A DNA stretch of 64,000 nucleotides from assembly GCF_004379255.2 (NCBI RefSeq), contig NC_056049.1:19018063-19082062 (forward strand), read 5' to 3'. Of this stretch, positions 11,497 through 22,520 are shown one piece after another. The translations under genes were made by a program, and so were the position numbers. Within the stretch, counting starts at the first letter, position 1. Every line of letters begins with the position of its first letter. The notes beneath the pieces were generated by a model that had not been told where the DNA came from, did no database searches, and saw only the letters and a program-made list of their open reading frames with translations. Source of the DNA: Salvia splendens. Lineage: Eukaryota > Streptophyta > Magnoliopsida > Lamiales > Lamiaceae.

Positions 11497-12368
11497 ATGA
11501 TCAATACAAAACTTGATCTCAATACAAAATCCAGACCAAATCCTGACCATGAGATTTGACAATCCAATGGTCAATAATTAAACAAAAACACGGAGGGTCA
11601 TTGTAAAGCAGTTTTAGGTCATATTATAAACTTTGGGTTTGAGGTCATGTTAAGATCATTTCATGTCATCCTTACTATAATGACGTAAATATAAGCTTAC
11701 AATGACCTAAAAATGACTTTTGTATGCTTGGTTCTGCATTTTTGTATTTAGAATGGTTTTGAATTCATTGACCTGAGTTTTTACTTTATTTACATTAAAA
11801 AATGCAATTTATTCAAGTGCGTTTATTACTTCATTCAGAAACGTTATTACTTCATTGGATAAGGTTTTTACTTCATTCCAGTAGGACTGCACATACTTCA
11901 TTCCAATAATTTATAGCATCATTCCATGTGTTTATTACACCATATCAGCGTTGTGGTGGTAGTGATAGATATTGTAGAGAGAAAGAACGGCACGCGACGG
12001 CGAAACCGCATTTACGTACTGGAATGAAGTAATAATCCTACTGGAATGAAGTAAAAACCTACTGGAATGAAGTAAGGACCTACTGGAATGAAGTTAAATC
12101 TTTGTAACATGTTTGTATGACTTATTTACCTTCGAATGAATTAAAATAGGCTCGTGATGAAGGCGAAAATAAATGATAAATTTGTGCCTCTCATCCATAA
12201 AAAACTAGATAAAAAACCCTAATTTGGTATGGTTCGGTGAGTCCAAGTCAAAGAAGACTAGACAGTGTGTGTGAATGTGTGTGAAAAATGAATTTTTTTA
12301 AGAGGTTTGTATTATACTACTTTAAATTATATACAATCCCGTTTATCCATTTTGACCATCCAAATATG
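11493..12368. mobile_element. Fused B2-C2 element copy
   Basis: Positions 11493-11757 match B1 (8702 onward) and then switch without a TA run into the interior of C1 (GAATTCATTGACCTGAG, about 9200). From there the match continues to the C1 right end. It is therefore a copy of the whole B1-(TA)n-C1 block with a roughly 240-bp deletion whose junction falls at a shared GGTTT/TTTGAATTC-like stretch. It ends at (TA)n about 12369-12391. Confidence 0.8.
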
Positions 12369-12391
12369 ATATATATATATATATATATATA

Positions 12392-12747
12392 GGGTTGCGT
12401 TAAATATAGAACCATTCTTAAGTGTAGAACCTAGAACTCTACATATTTTATTCATTGGATGAGGAAAAAATGACGGTCAAGATTAAAAATCATACATATT
12501 AGACTATGTTTTCACGACATTCCGGACTCAACAAGTGAAAAAACTCACATGTTGATGGAAGAATGAATGAAACGAAGAAGAGTCCATGCATGCTTTATTT
12601 TTTCACTTATCTACATTCACCCATTAATAATAGTTTTGGTTGTAATGAGAAGTTGTTGTGCAAATCAACACCATTGGATTAAAAGATCTAACGACCTCCG
12701 TTTGGCATTTGTTCTACGTTTAAGAATGGTTCTATCTTGATCACAAT

Positions 12748-12749
<2 letters not shown>
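12392..12749. mobile_element. TA-flanked MITE D
   Basis: The ends are complementary: GGGTTGCGTTAAATATAGAAC at the left, and GTTCTATCTTGATCACAATCC at the right. Inner TIR halves are ACCATTCTTAAGTGTAGAAC and GTTCTACGTTTAAGAATGGT. It has TTAGACTATG-type AT-rich filler and AAAGATCTAACG near the right end, and no gene. (TA)n runs lie at 12369-12391 and 12750-12795. Confidence 0.75.
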
Positions 12750-12795
<46 letters not shown>

Positions 12796-12799
<4 letters not shown>

Positions 12800-13502
12800 T
12801 GTGATCAATTGAGATTTTTTAGCCTAATTGAGAATTGAGATGCATTATAAGCCACTCATTTTTATTAAATGAGTGGTCCAGAATTTGCCACATGGAAAAT
12901 ATTTTTACATTAATTAATTGTGAAATGGCATATTTGTAATTTCATCATATATTTTATTTAATAAATATTTTTTTTATTTTTTTAAATTTTTTTTTTTCAA
13001 TTTTTTATTTTTTTATTTTTTTATTTATTTTTTTTTTTGTCAACTACATATACAATTCATGTCAACTACACACATGTAATGTCAACTACATATACAATTC
13101 ATGTCAACTACACACATATAATGTCAACTACATATACAATTCATGTCAACTACACATATATAATGTCAATTATAAGCTATTGACATTTGATGTGCAGAGC
13201 TATTGACATTTGATGTGCAGACTACACATCGTAGTTGACATAATGTCTCAGTAGTTGACATCGAGCGAAAATTTAAAAAAAATTAAAAAAATTAAAAAAA
13301 ATTAAAAAAATTAAAAAAATTAAATTTTTTTTAGTTGTTGACATTTTAATACGAGTTGTTGACATTTGATATTCTGGCTATTGAAATGAAATGACGATAA
13401 TACCCCTTAGTTGACATAATCTACTTGCAGTTGACATTTCAAAATGAGTGGCTGAAAATGCATCTCAATTCTCAATTAAGCTAAAAATCTCAACCTAACA
13501 AG

Positions 13503-13506
<4 letters not shown>
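12796..13506. mobile_element. TA-flanked element E1 (motif TTGACAT / ATGTCAAC)
   Basis: The left end is GGGTTGTGATCAATTGAGAT with AGCCTAATTGAGAATTGAGA. The right end is the complement, TCTCAATTCTCAATTAAGCT then AACCTAACAAGACCC. The terminal block also holds ATGCAT...CCACTCATTTT paired with AAAATGAGTGG...ATGCAT. The interior has more than ten ATGTCAAC/GTTGACAT copies in both orientations plus A/T-rich homopolymer blocks. There is no gene. Confidence 0.8.
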
Positions 13507-13554
<48 letters not shown>

Positions 13555-13556
<2 letters not shown>

Positions 13557-13835
13557 AAAATGATCAATACAAAACTTGATCTCAATACAAAATCCAGACC
13601 AAATCCTGACCATGAGATTTGACAATCCAATGGTCAATAATTAAACAAAAACACGGAGGGTCATTGTAAAGCAGTTTTAGGTCATATTATAAACTTTGGA
13701 TTTGAGGTCATGTTAAGATCATTTCATGTCATCCTTACTATAATGACGTAAAAATAAGCTTACAATGACCTAAAAATGACTTTTGTATGCTTGGTTCTGC
13801 ATTTTTGTATTAAGAATGGTTTTGCATGGATCAAA

Positions 13836-13839
<4 letters not shown>
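13555..13839. mobile_element. Short TA-flanked MITE B3
   Basis: A near-identical copy of B1 with a complete right end (CATGGATCAAAACCC). It lies between (TA)n 13507-13554 and 13840-13874. It contains AGGTCAT/ATGACCT motifs on both strands and no coding sequence. Confidence 0.8.
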
Positions 13840-13874
<35 letters not shown>

Positions 13875-13878
<4 letters not shown>

Positions 13879-14143
13879 ATGATCAATACAAAACTTGATC
13901 TCAATACAAAATCCAGACCATGAGATTTGACAATCCAATGGTCAATAATTAAACAAAAACACGGAGGGTCATTGTAAAGCAGTTTCAGGTCATATTATAA
14001 ACTTTGGGTTTGAGGTCATGTTAAGATCATTTCATGTCATCCTTACTATAATGACGTAAAAATAAGCTTACAATGACCTAAAAATGACTTTTGTATGCTT
14101 GGTTCTGCATTTTTGTATTTATAATGGTTTTGCATGGATCAAA

Positions 14144-14147
<4 letters not shown>
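13875..14147. mobile_element. Short TA-flanked MITE B4
   Basis: Another B copy, differing from B3 by loss of AAATCCTGACC near its left end and a few substitutions. It abuts B3 through a shared (TA)n run and ends at 14147 before (TA)n 14148-14182. Successive insertions into TA tracts explain the back-to-back arrangement. Confidence 0.8.
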
Positions 14148-14182
<35 letters not shown>

Positions 14183-14184
<2 letters not shown>

Positions 14185-14941
14185 GTTGTGATCAATGTCG
14201 AACCAATTTTAAAGACCGAACTAGAGACCAAATCTGGGCCATTAGATCTAGTTTTTTTATGAGATGTGCTGCTGTGTAAATTTTTCGGTCTTCATTACAA
14301 GCCCATTTTACTTCATTGTATAGGTTTATTACTTCATTCCGTACGTAATACCTTGAAACTACAACATGTTTTTACTTTCTTCCAGTAGGTTTTGAAATGA
14401 TTCAACATATGTTTCATTTGAATTCATTAGCCGGAGTTTTTACTTTATTTACATTAAAAAATATAATTTATTCAAGTGCGTTTATTACTTCATTTAGAAA
14501 CGTTATTACTTCATTGGATAAGGTTCTTCATTCCAGTAGGACTTCAAATGCTTTAACACATACTTCATTCCAATAATTTATTACATCATTCCATGTGTTT
14601 ATTACACCATATCAGCGTTGTGGCGGTGGTGATAGATATTGTAGAGAGAAAGAATGGCACGCGACGGTGAAACCGCATTTACGTACTGGAATGAAGTAAT
14701 AATCCTACTGGAATGAAGTAAAAACCTACTGGAATGAAGTAAAAACCTACTGGAATGAAGTTAAATCTTTGTAACATGTTAGTATGACTTATTTACCTTC
14801 GAGTGAATTAAAATAGGCTCGTGATGAAGGAGAAAATAATTGATATATTTGTACCTCTCATCCATAAAAAACTAATTCTAAAAACCCTAATTTGGTATGG
14901 TTCGGTGGTTCGGTCTTTAAGAGTGGATTTGTGAATAATGA
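14183..14941. mobile_element. Element C3 (motif TTACTTCATT), complete left end
   Basis: It starts GGGTTGTGATCAATGTCGAA after (TA)n and runs collinear with C1. It ends near ...CGGTCTTTAAGAGTGGATTTG before a (CT)n tract at about 14943-14959. CCAATTTTAAAGACCGAAC at the left pairs with GGTTCGGTCTTTAAGAG at the right as an imperfect TIR. Motif copies are forward in the left half and reversed in the right half. There is no gene. Confidence 0.75.
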
Positions 14942-15633
14942 GACTCTCTCTCTCTCTCTATATTTGATCAAAACAAGTATTGCCTTAAATCAAGAAATAT
15001 AGACGGTTTTTTGTCCATAGGATTAGCCAATCTCATCTTAAGATTAGATTATCTAACCGCTAGAATAATTTGTTAGATATTATTAATTTATTCACTAATA
15101 TTCATAAAAGGTTAATTATGTCAATTGCATAATGTCGTTGGTTATAGAAGTTCCTATAATTTTGCTCCTTCATCTCTCCACTAACTAATCATCATCGTAA
15201 GTTATGTATGTTATCAATCCATGGGATTTCATCTCCTTTATATCTTCCATGAAAATTCATACGATATTCCATTCATTTTCCCTTCTACTAAGTTTTCACA
15301 TTTAAAGGTTTGGTAAAAGCCTTTATCGATTAGTTGGGGCGGTATAGTATTATTCCCGGCCAACCTTTGAGTTTGCATTCCACAATCTCGAAACTACCTA
15401 TTTCAGTTTAACATTCCGTCATGCATCGTTTTTTTGATTTTGTGTTTCTTGTTTCTCGATCCAATATATACTGTAAGTTAATACAATATACTTCAGTTAT
15501 TCATCTCATTTTTCTTGTCAGCGGGCATTTTTTATTTAGACATATGAATTTAAGTATCTGAACTTTCATTGATAGTGTTTAATGTTTTGATATCATGATT
15601 TGATGGTTTATGTTATGATATAAATTTCCGGAA

Positions 15634-16295
15634 ATGGATTCTGAAACGCTATCTACTTCGCATGTAGATAATCAATCATCCTTTGATGACATTATTGAGA
15701 ATGCAGGTTATGATTTAAATCATCCTTTGATGACATATCTTTATAATCAATTATTTTTATTCTTGATTCTGTATCAATATTAGTAATGATGTAAGTTTGA
15801 CTTAGTTGTGGTGTTGCTATGACATGTTATTGTACGACCGTTTATATGCACTAAGTATGAACATTTTTCCGCTATGCTTCTATTTGTGTATAGTATGACC
15901 CATTTTCGTATAGGATAGTTGTATGAGTTGTATGACGCTATTGCATCCTATTATGACCTATTATCATTCTAATTCCAGTAGATGGAATCTTGTATTTAAT
16001 TAATTGTTATTTTTTTGGTGTTTTCTGATTTTGAATTATTACAGATTTAAATACACCAGAATGCCCTATAGAACTTAAACCATTCGTTGGTCGTAGCTTC
16101 CCCACATTGGAAAACGCAATTGAATTTTACGAGAACTATGGGCGACGTGTTGGTTTTGATACAAGGAAGAACGGTCCAAAGAAGGTCAGGAGTGGGGTCA
16201 CCACGATTCAAGGAATTGCGACAAATTCAAAGAGAAAGAAAAGATGCGGTCTAGAAGAAATTCTGATGTTTGATACAATGTATTCCGTTTTTTAA
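15634..16295 (+). pseudogene. Truncated FAR1-domain gene of element G
   Basis: Exon 1 (15634-15706, 24 codons plus one base) ends GCAG before GTTATG. Exon 2 starts at 16045 after TTACAG, and GCAG joins AT to keep the frame (...E-N-A-D-L-N-T-P-E...). Exon 2 encodes KPFVGRSFPTLENAIEFYE and NYGRRVGFDTRKN, the N-terminal half of a FAR1 domain. It then jumps after KRKKRCG to unrelated residues and stops at 16293-16295. The predicted product is about 107 residues and lacks the rest of the zinc-binding region and all transposase sequence, so an internal deletion is likely. The intron contains ATGACC motifs. Confidence 0.75.
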
Positions 16296-17021
16296 TTAAC
16301 GTCAGTTTAAGTTTTTTTGGAGACCAATTTGTTTACAATGTTACGTATTACCGAGTTCATTCGTAATTGTATTTTACATTCTGTTTGTCTATAGTTTTTT
16401 ATCATGTCTTAAAATTAGGATAATTATGACCCAATTTACCATTAGCGTTGCATGACCCTTATATTCATCTACTATGACCCAAGATAGTAGATTGCGTTTT
16501 TTGTATATAAAACACTTGATTTATATGATGACTCTAATGTTGCCTTAATAGGACCCAATATACTCATATTCTGATATGACATATATAATTGTTTAGTATG
16601 ACCCAAAAGCATATCTATTTTTTTAATAATTGTTTTTGAAAGATTCAATCGTACAAGTTTTACTAATATGTTAAAAACTAGAGTATAATCGTGTTTTTGC
16701 AATCTGGTATTTAGTAGTTTTATGTCATGCCTCTTCTGTTCGTCTATGATGACACAGATCTACCTAACAATTCTATGACACACATATGTGTTTAATATAT
16801 ATTACAATGAACAATAGGAAATCATATAATGGTCATTTTAATGGAAATTTTTCTCTGCTTAGAGATGAAACAGTATGTAGTACCAATGACATCCAGCCGC
16901 TGAATAAAACATGATTCAAAAACAAGAGAAATTCTATCTTGAAAGAAATGAACAATTTGATCCACTAATTTAAGTTACGACAAAACCATTTGGCGAGATC
17001 CATAGTTTGCTATCATGTTTT

Positions 17022-18631
17022 CTACGTTGATCTTTTTTTCTTGTTCTCCTTTGCATAATGTTTAGATGCCGCCTCTTTATTCAGTAACGCGCTGTGATTA
17101 TTTCCTGCCAACATCAACACACGGTTGTATTTTGCTCGTAAATACTGAAGCACACTTTTATTTTTAGTCGATAGTCCACAATTCCATTGACCCTCTCTTT
17201 CACCCATGTAGAATTCAAGGTGTCTAAGAAAATAAACCCCGCTGTCATCAACATTGTTTGCCGTTCTCCAACTCATCTTCAATCTCTGAATAGGTACGTT
17301 AATCATTAATTTGCATTGATTGTGACAACCAATCATTGCTAAATACTTACAAAAGAACGTTCTCTATAAAACATGCAATGTGTAAGTATCAACAACAATT
17401 AAGTAGTACTGTGACGTATAATGTGGCATCCATACCAATGCCTCTGGAATGCAGCCGTAGGTGAATCGCAAATCTTGGTCTTCTTCATCGCAATAAAATA
17501 GTATTTCAGCGTCATAATACTTGCACATTGTATTCATTATGAATGTCTCTTAGGTCATGAAGACATTAAACTCATAAACATATTAAACCACACAGAGATA
17601 GGTCATAATATGTGCAATGGTCATTATATCCACAAATCAGTGGTTTTCTTTAAAAGTAATGCTTATTACAGAACATTTGGAAAACTAGGAATTAAACATT
17701 TCAAGTGTAACATCACTGGTTGAGTCATATTTGGATGTAATTACATAATGTGCAATGTGCAATGTAACCATAAGAAAGAGGTTAATATTGCGACATAAGT
17801 GACATAACAAATCTGAAAGCATATTGCAGATACGTGATACTTTTAAAGAAACATATTATAAACATTAAACAAAAATGACATTTATATACACTCATAAATG
17901 CCACCAAAGATCACATTTTGTTTTCCACAAACATTGGGTAGTACCTAAACAGCAGAGATAGAATATAATACATGTTCCGAATTAATCCCATAACAAAACA
18001 AAATTGAATTAGAGATATCATCACAATCATATCAAGTAAGTACTAGTTGGGATCAGCGCGCACCTTTTCCAGAAATTGGTAAATCGCCTGCAGACTTTTT
18101 GTGATTTTCAATTTGTGGAATATTTTTGCTATGTGGTTCCATAACTGAAACATTTGAGGGTAATCACATTACAACAAACAAAGCATATAAATATTCCTTT
18201 CTTCCATAACTCTTTTCACATATATGGCATACTTATTTATCAGTTATTAAAGAGCAGAGATTCAATATGGTAAAAAATATATAACTTTAACCTGGATTTA
18301 TGTCATGGATATCGGGAGTGGCTTCATCTGATGCTTCTGTTGAATTTTGGACTTTTGCTTATTAAACAAAAAACCACAATTAAATACCAAATTCTAAAAT
18401 AGAATCAAAACTACATGCATCAAAATTCCAGAATTTGGTATCGTATTACCTCTCGGAGCCTTTGGGATCTTTTGTAGCTTTGTCTTCGCGGATGTTCTCT
18501 CATACACTACATGAACAACAGATTTAAATTACAAATCAACCTGATTTTGTCAACTTTAAGTCATGGGTTACAACATCGTACTGACCTTTTCCGTCATGAG
18601 GTGCGGATCCAGAGGCTCTAGTGTTTACCAT
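17022..18631 (-). pseudogene. Multi-exon gene of element G ending in a Ulp1-like protease C-terminal domain
   Basis: Four consecutive phase-1 exons read on the minus strand: 18631-18586 (M-V-N-T-R-A-S-G..., 46 nt, the same length and phase as the AT-hook exon of element X), 18506-18450, 18357-18292 and 18144-18064. All junctions restore frame. A last exon, 17338-17022, encodes MSWRTANNVDDSGVYFLRHL and EFYMGEREG. This matches the C-terminal part of plant transposon-borne Ulp1 (C48) proteases, whose motif is normally D-C-G. The exons between 18064 and 17338 are unclear; a candidate stretch near 17530-17430 encodes ...CDEEDQDLRFTYGCIPEAL. The catalytic Cys is Ser here, so protease activity is doubtful. 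Ulp1-like genes inside MULEs are known (KAONASHI type). Confidence 0.55.
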
Positions 18632-18650
18632 GGTTGTAGTAGTTTTTTTG

Positions 18651-18911
18651 TTATCCTTCTTCGTCGAGTTTTGAATTCTGCCAAGGTTTTGGTGCAGACG
18701 AGGTTGAAATAGTGGGGGAGACGAGGTCGATGAAGGGGCAGGAGGAGAAGTCGTAGAGCGGGTAGGAGGCGTCGTCCACCCATTTACCGCGGAAAATGTT
18801 GCAATTGGCGGCACCGACCAGGGCGTGGCAGGTGGCATTGAGCTCGGTGGCGGAGGCTGGGGAGAGGAGAAAGAGAGGGGAGAGGAAAATGAGTGTGAAT
18901 AGAAGCCCCAT
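18651..18911 (-). pseudogene. Captured 5' fragment of a TRICHOME BIREFRINGENCE-LIKE (PMR5N) gene
   Basis: ATG at 18911 opens an 86-residue frame. It begins with a hydrophobic signal-like segment ([20 protein letters not shown]). Then comes [18 protein letters not shown] followed by SSCPFI, which is the conserved start of the TBL/PMR5 N-terminal domain. After CPFIDL the similarity stops and the reading frame ends at 18651, 20 bp before the first ATG of the minus-strand gene of element G. I infer transduplication of a host gene 5' end (coding start and maybe promoter) into the transposon. Confidence 0.7.
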
Positions 18912-19230
18912 TTTTTCTGAAATTGGAGTTGGAAATTTGAAGGAGACAGTTGGAGTTGAATATGATTTCCAAAAATGCCCTTGTTAATTACTTTTTATTT
19001 AAAACATGTAAAAATAGCTAAGCCATAAGATTAATTTGGAGTATTAAGATGTGTGGCTGAGATTTATTCTCTAGTTATACACTTAAAATTAGTTAAACAT
19101 TGATCACTCACTCACACACACACACACACATATCTATGAGTCTCGGTTCCTTTTTACTATAAATGGTAATAGATCCTGTATTTTAAATTTCCACTAAGTT
19201 ACTTCACCTACATTTCATTTAAACGTAATA

Positions 19231-19507
19231 CTCCATTCGTCTAAAAAAATAGACATTTGTGATGATATGAGAATTAATGCATAATTGGTAAGTAAAAGGG
19301 ATGAAGAGAATGATAGTTAAAATAGTGTTAGTGTGAAAACCACATTATTATTATTATTGTTCAATAGTGGACCTTAATGATATAAATTGTAAATAAATTG
19401 AAGTATATGGACAATGAGTTTGGGAGAAGTTTCCGTAAATGGAAATGGTATATTTTATGAAACGGATGAAAAAGTAAAGTGTCCTCATTTTTACAGGACA
19501 GATGGAG
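19231..19507. mobile_element. Stowaway-like MITE
   Basis: The ends CTCCATTCGTCTAAAAAAAT and ...ACAGGACAGATGGAG are complementary in the outer bases and flanked by TA on both sides (TA target duplication). There is no coding sequence. Confidence 0.7.
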
Positions 19508-20892
19508 TATATACAAGTGAAACCCAGATACCACTACTTTTTCACCCATTTTTTTCTTAACATTTCTTAAAACCTGTGTCGAAAAAAATGAAACTCATAT
19601 TCGTGAATGGAAGGAGTATTCGTTAGTTCCTTTGTGTTGTATTTTCTGTACACATTTCATTATTTTAATACCATCTTCATTCACGAAATCTATTAGTAGT
19701 ATATTTTTATTTGAGTCATCCGTTATTATATTTTCTATTTATAAAAAGTTCTTTTTTTTACATGGAGACTTGTATTTTTCACTAACAATCATTCAATCAA
19801 TTTTTTCTCTATCTCTTTTATTTTGTCAATTTTACATTAAAAATTTGTATAGTCCACAATTAATTAAAGACTTTGTTTTTGACAGATATTATCGTATTAG
19901 TATTCATTATTTACATTGAAGCTTTATATACCGTAAATGGAATATTTGACCGCTAAAAAGCCTCATACTCATCATGTAAATGAAGCATCAATTATTGGAT
20001 TTCATGCGGATTTTATGCTATAATTTGAGTATAGCTCACTTTATTATAATGGGAAGGGGACCATTTTGAAGTTTGAATGATATTTTATCTTGCTATAATT
20101 AATTTTGTCAAGATTTTGGTTTGTAAATTTGTTGTTTTGCTTCTTTTCAACATTTGCGCTATACGCAAATTGCTTATTCCATAGATCTTAGCGTATTCAT
20201 ATCAATACATCTTTTTTCAATGAAATTCCCGTGTTGTATTCTATTGGTCTAGCTATAATTGCATACAACTATCCAATTTGTATTGATATTATATTCTGTA
20301 ATATGGAGTATTTTTTAATTGTCTCTTTTTTGGCATTTTATAAAACAAAACTACATTTGTGTGAAAATGAAATTCGGTGGAATATTTAGAATTATTAGTA
20401 GGGTGGGTGTCACCAAGGAGGGCTAAAAGCTTGCTGACTAAAAATATTCCATCCGTTCCCTTTGAGTAGATCATTTTTTATTTGTCACGAGATTTCATAC
20501 AGTGTTGTTTAATACAAGTTAAATGAAGGGAGAATAAAATTAAAATTATTGTGTTTCTATTTATGAAATATATCATTGAGAGTGGGACGTCCGAAAAAAA
20601 TGTTTCACTTAGAGTGAGACGGACCATTTATCCCACGGAAGAGTAATACTTATGGGAGTATATGAGGTTTAAAGAAATTTTGTTTATACTGTTAAATGAA
20701 GGAGAAAAAAATATTTGAAACATTAATTGAGAGAGAAATTGTAATTAAAGTAATAATAAAAAGATAAAAAATATAGTTAAAAATATTAATGATGATTTAA
20801 TTTTTTTTCAAAAGTAGAAATATGAATGGAACAAAATAAAACTAAAATGTGAGACATCTGAAGTATCATTTATATCAAATACTAAAACTTTT

Positions 20893-21041
20893 CTTAAAAT
20901 AACTATTTTCACCTAGGCACATTAGTTTTGTTGAACATATAATTTATTTCAAATACCATTTATTTCATATACAACTTTCTTAAAATAACTATTTTCACCT
21001 AGGCACATTAGTTTTGTTGAACATATAATTTATTTCAATTA
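20893..21041. repeat. 86-bp tandem repeat, about 1.7 copies
   Basis: CTTAAAATAACTATTTTCAC with following CTAGGCACATTAGTTTTGTT occurs at 20893 and again at 20979, followed by the same ACATATAATTTATTTCAA stretch. The copies look identical over the shared part. Confidence 0.85.
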
Positions 21042-22520
21042 CTTCCTCTATCCCACGATTCAAAATGCGTATCTTCTGAGGTGTGTCTCCATTTAAATGA
21101 TCCACATATCTTTTAATAAAATTCAACTATTTTCATTTTTTAATTACCAAGAGTATCCACCGGTGGGTCCAGTGACTATTTTCGGCACTGATTTGTAGGT
21201 ACCTCAATGGATGGGTCAATTGGCCGAAGGATTTAAAGTTGCTCTATACCTAAAGGCATGGATCAATCTGTTTTCAAAAAATTATTTTCTTTTTAACATT
21301 TTGGTCCGTCTCACAAAACAAATTCATTTATTTTATTTTTGGAAATCATTCACAACACATTACACCACTAGTTGAGTCACACTATTCACCAGTACTATTT
21401 CAATTTTTTTTCTCTCACTTTACTAATTTCGCATTAAAACATATATCGTCCTAAAGCCCCCTATTTTTAGAGAAGAAAAAGTATTTTATTGTATTTTTAT
21501 TTATCTATTTGTTTACTTTGTTTTATTTTATTTCATTTTTATTTATTTACTTCCTCTGCCCCCACTAATTGTCATCTTTTGTCACTTTTGTCCATCCCAT
21601 ATTATTTGTCCGTTATCCCTTTTTACCACAAACGACAAGTATGACCAATATTTACTAACTGAGTTTGGTTCATGCATCTTTTGTCACGTTAGGATGGATT
21701 GATTGATATGTGTCGAGGCCAATTCATGTACACAAATGACTTTGGTTCATGCATAACAGTAATCTAATTTTTAAGACCATTAATTTAACACTTATCAATA
21801 ATTAAATTATGAATTAAAAAGTAAAAGTTAAAATTGTAACGTTGCAAAATAATTACTGAATTAGGTAGAGTTTCATATGGTTCTGTTATGTAATTTTGTT
21901 ATTTTTTAGGGTTATTATTTATCTTATTTTGATTATTTGAATTTTATGATAGATTCCATCATATTGTAATTCATTGTTACGTATGCATATCCTCAGGAAT
22001 TTTGCAGAATTCCCAACTATCAGATAATTGAAAAAAAAAACTAAGCATTCGAGCTTCAAAACTCGACATTACGCACAACAAACAACCAATCAAATATTAA
22101 AATCTATGAGAATACGAGTTTTTCAGTGCTCTAGATTCAATCAAGATTTTAGATCATTTTACGAAAAAAACATTAGACATTTAATTATGTTACAAACTAG
22201 AGCTAAATACTTTCTCCTTTCTAAAAATTCTAATGATATCCTTGTTGCATTTGTTCACATGAATTGTGTTCATACATCATTGCGTCTCTTTCATAATATT
22301 ATCAAGTCTATTCCGAAAATGGAACATTTTTAATTTGATACAATATCAATTTTACCAAAGCCTAATATCAATTTTAATTTTTTATTATGAAACATTATTC
22401 CATAGAAAGCAATACTCAATATTAGTTCCAATTCAATACAATATTATTATTATTATTGAAGATCAACGTCCTTTTTTCTTTTCAACAGTTTTGAGAAACA
22501 TCATTCCAAAAAAAATGTAA

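Larger units (their letters stand above)
14964..19106 (+). mobile_element. MULE-like element G (motif ATGACC), two-gene copy
   Basis: The left end TTGATCAAAACAAGTATTGCC...TTAAATCAAGAAATATAGAC closely matches the left end of the small element F (26082). This ties the large element to the short ATGACC-family MITEs. The right end inward reads GTGATCAATGTTTAACTA and then AAGTGTATAACTAGAGAATA, which resembles the MITE at 45436. A FAR1-domain gene (plus strand) and a multi-exon gene (minus strand) converge inside. TATGACCYA motifs fill introns and intergenic space from about 15830 to 16800. Flanks are (CT)n and (CA)n rather than pure (TA)n. Confidence 0.6.
19107..22520. other. Intergenic DNA, mostly without genes
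   Basis: AT-rich DNA with no supportable gene; the short open frames have no recognisable domain. It contains a Stowaway-like MITE (19231-19507), an 86-bp tandem repeat (20893-21041) and scattered CTCC...CCGT fragments of older Stowaway-like copies near 20450, 21046 and 21548. Confidence 0.6.
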
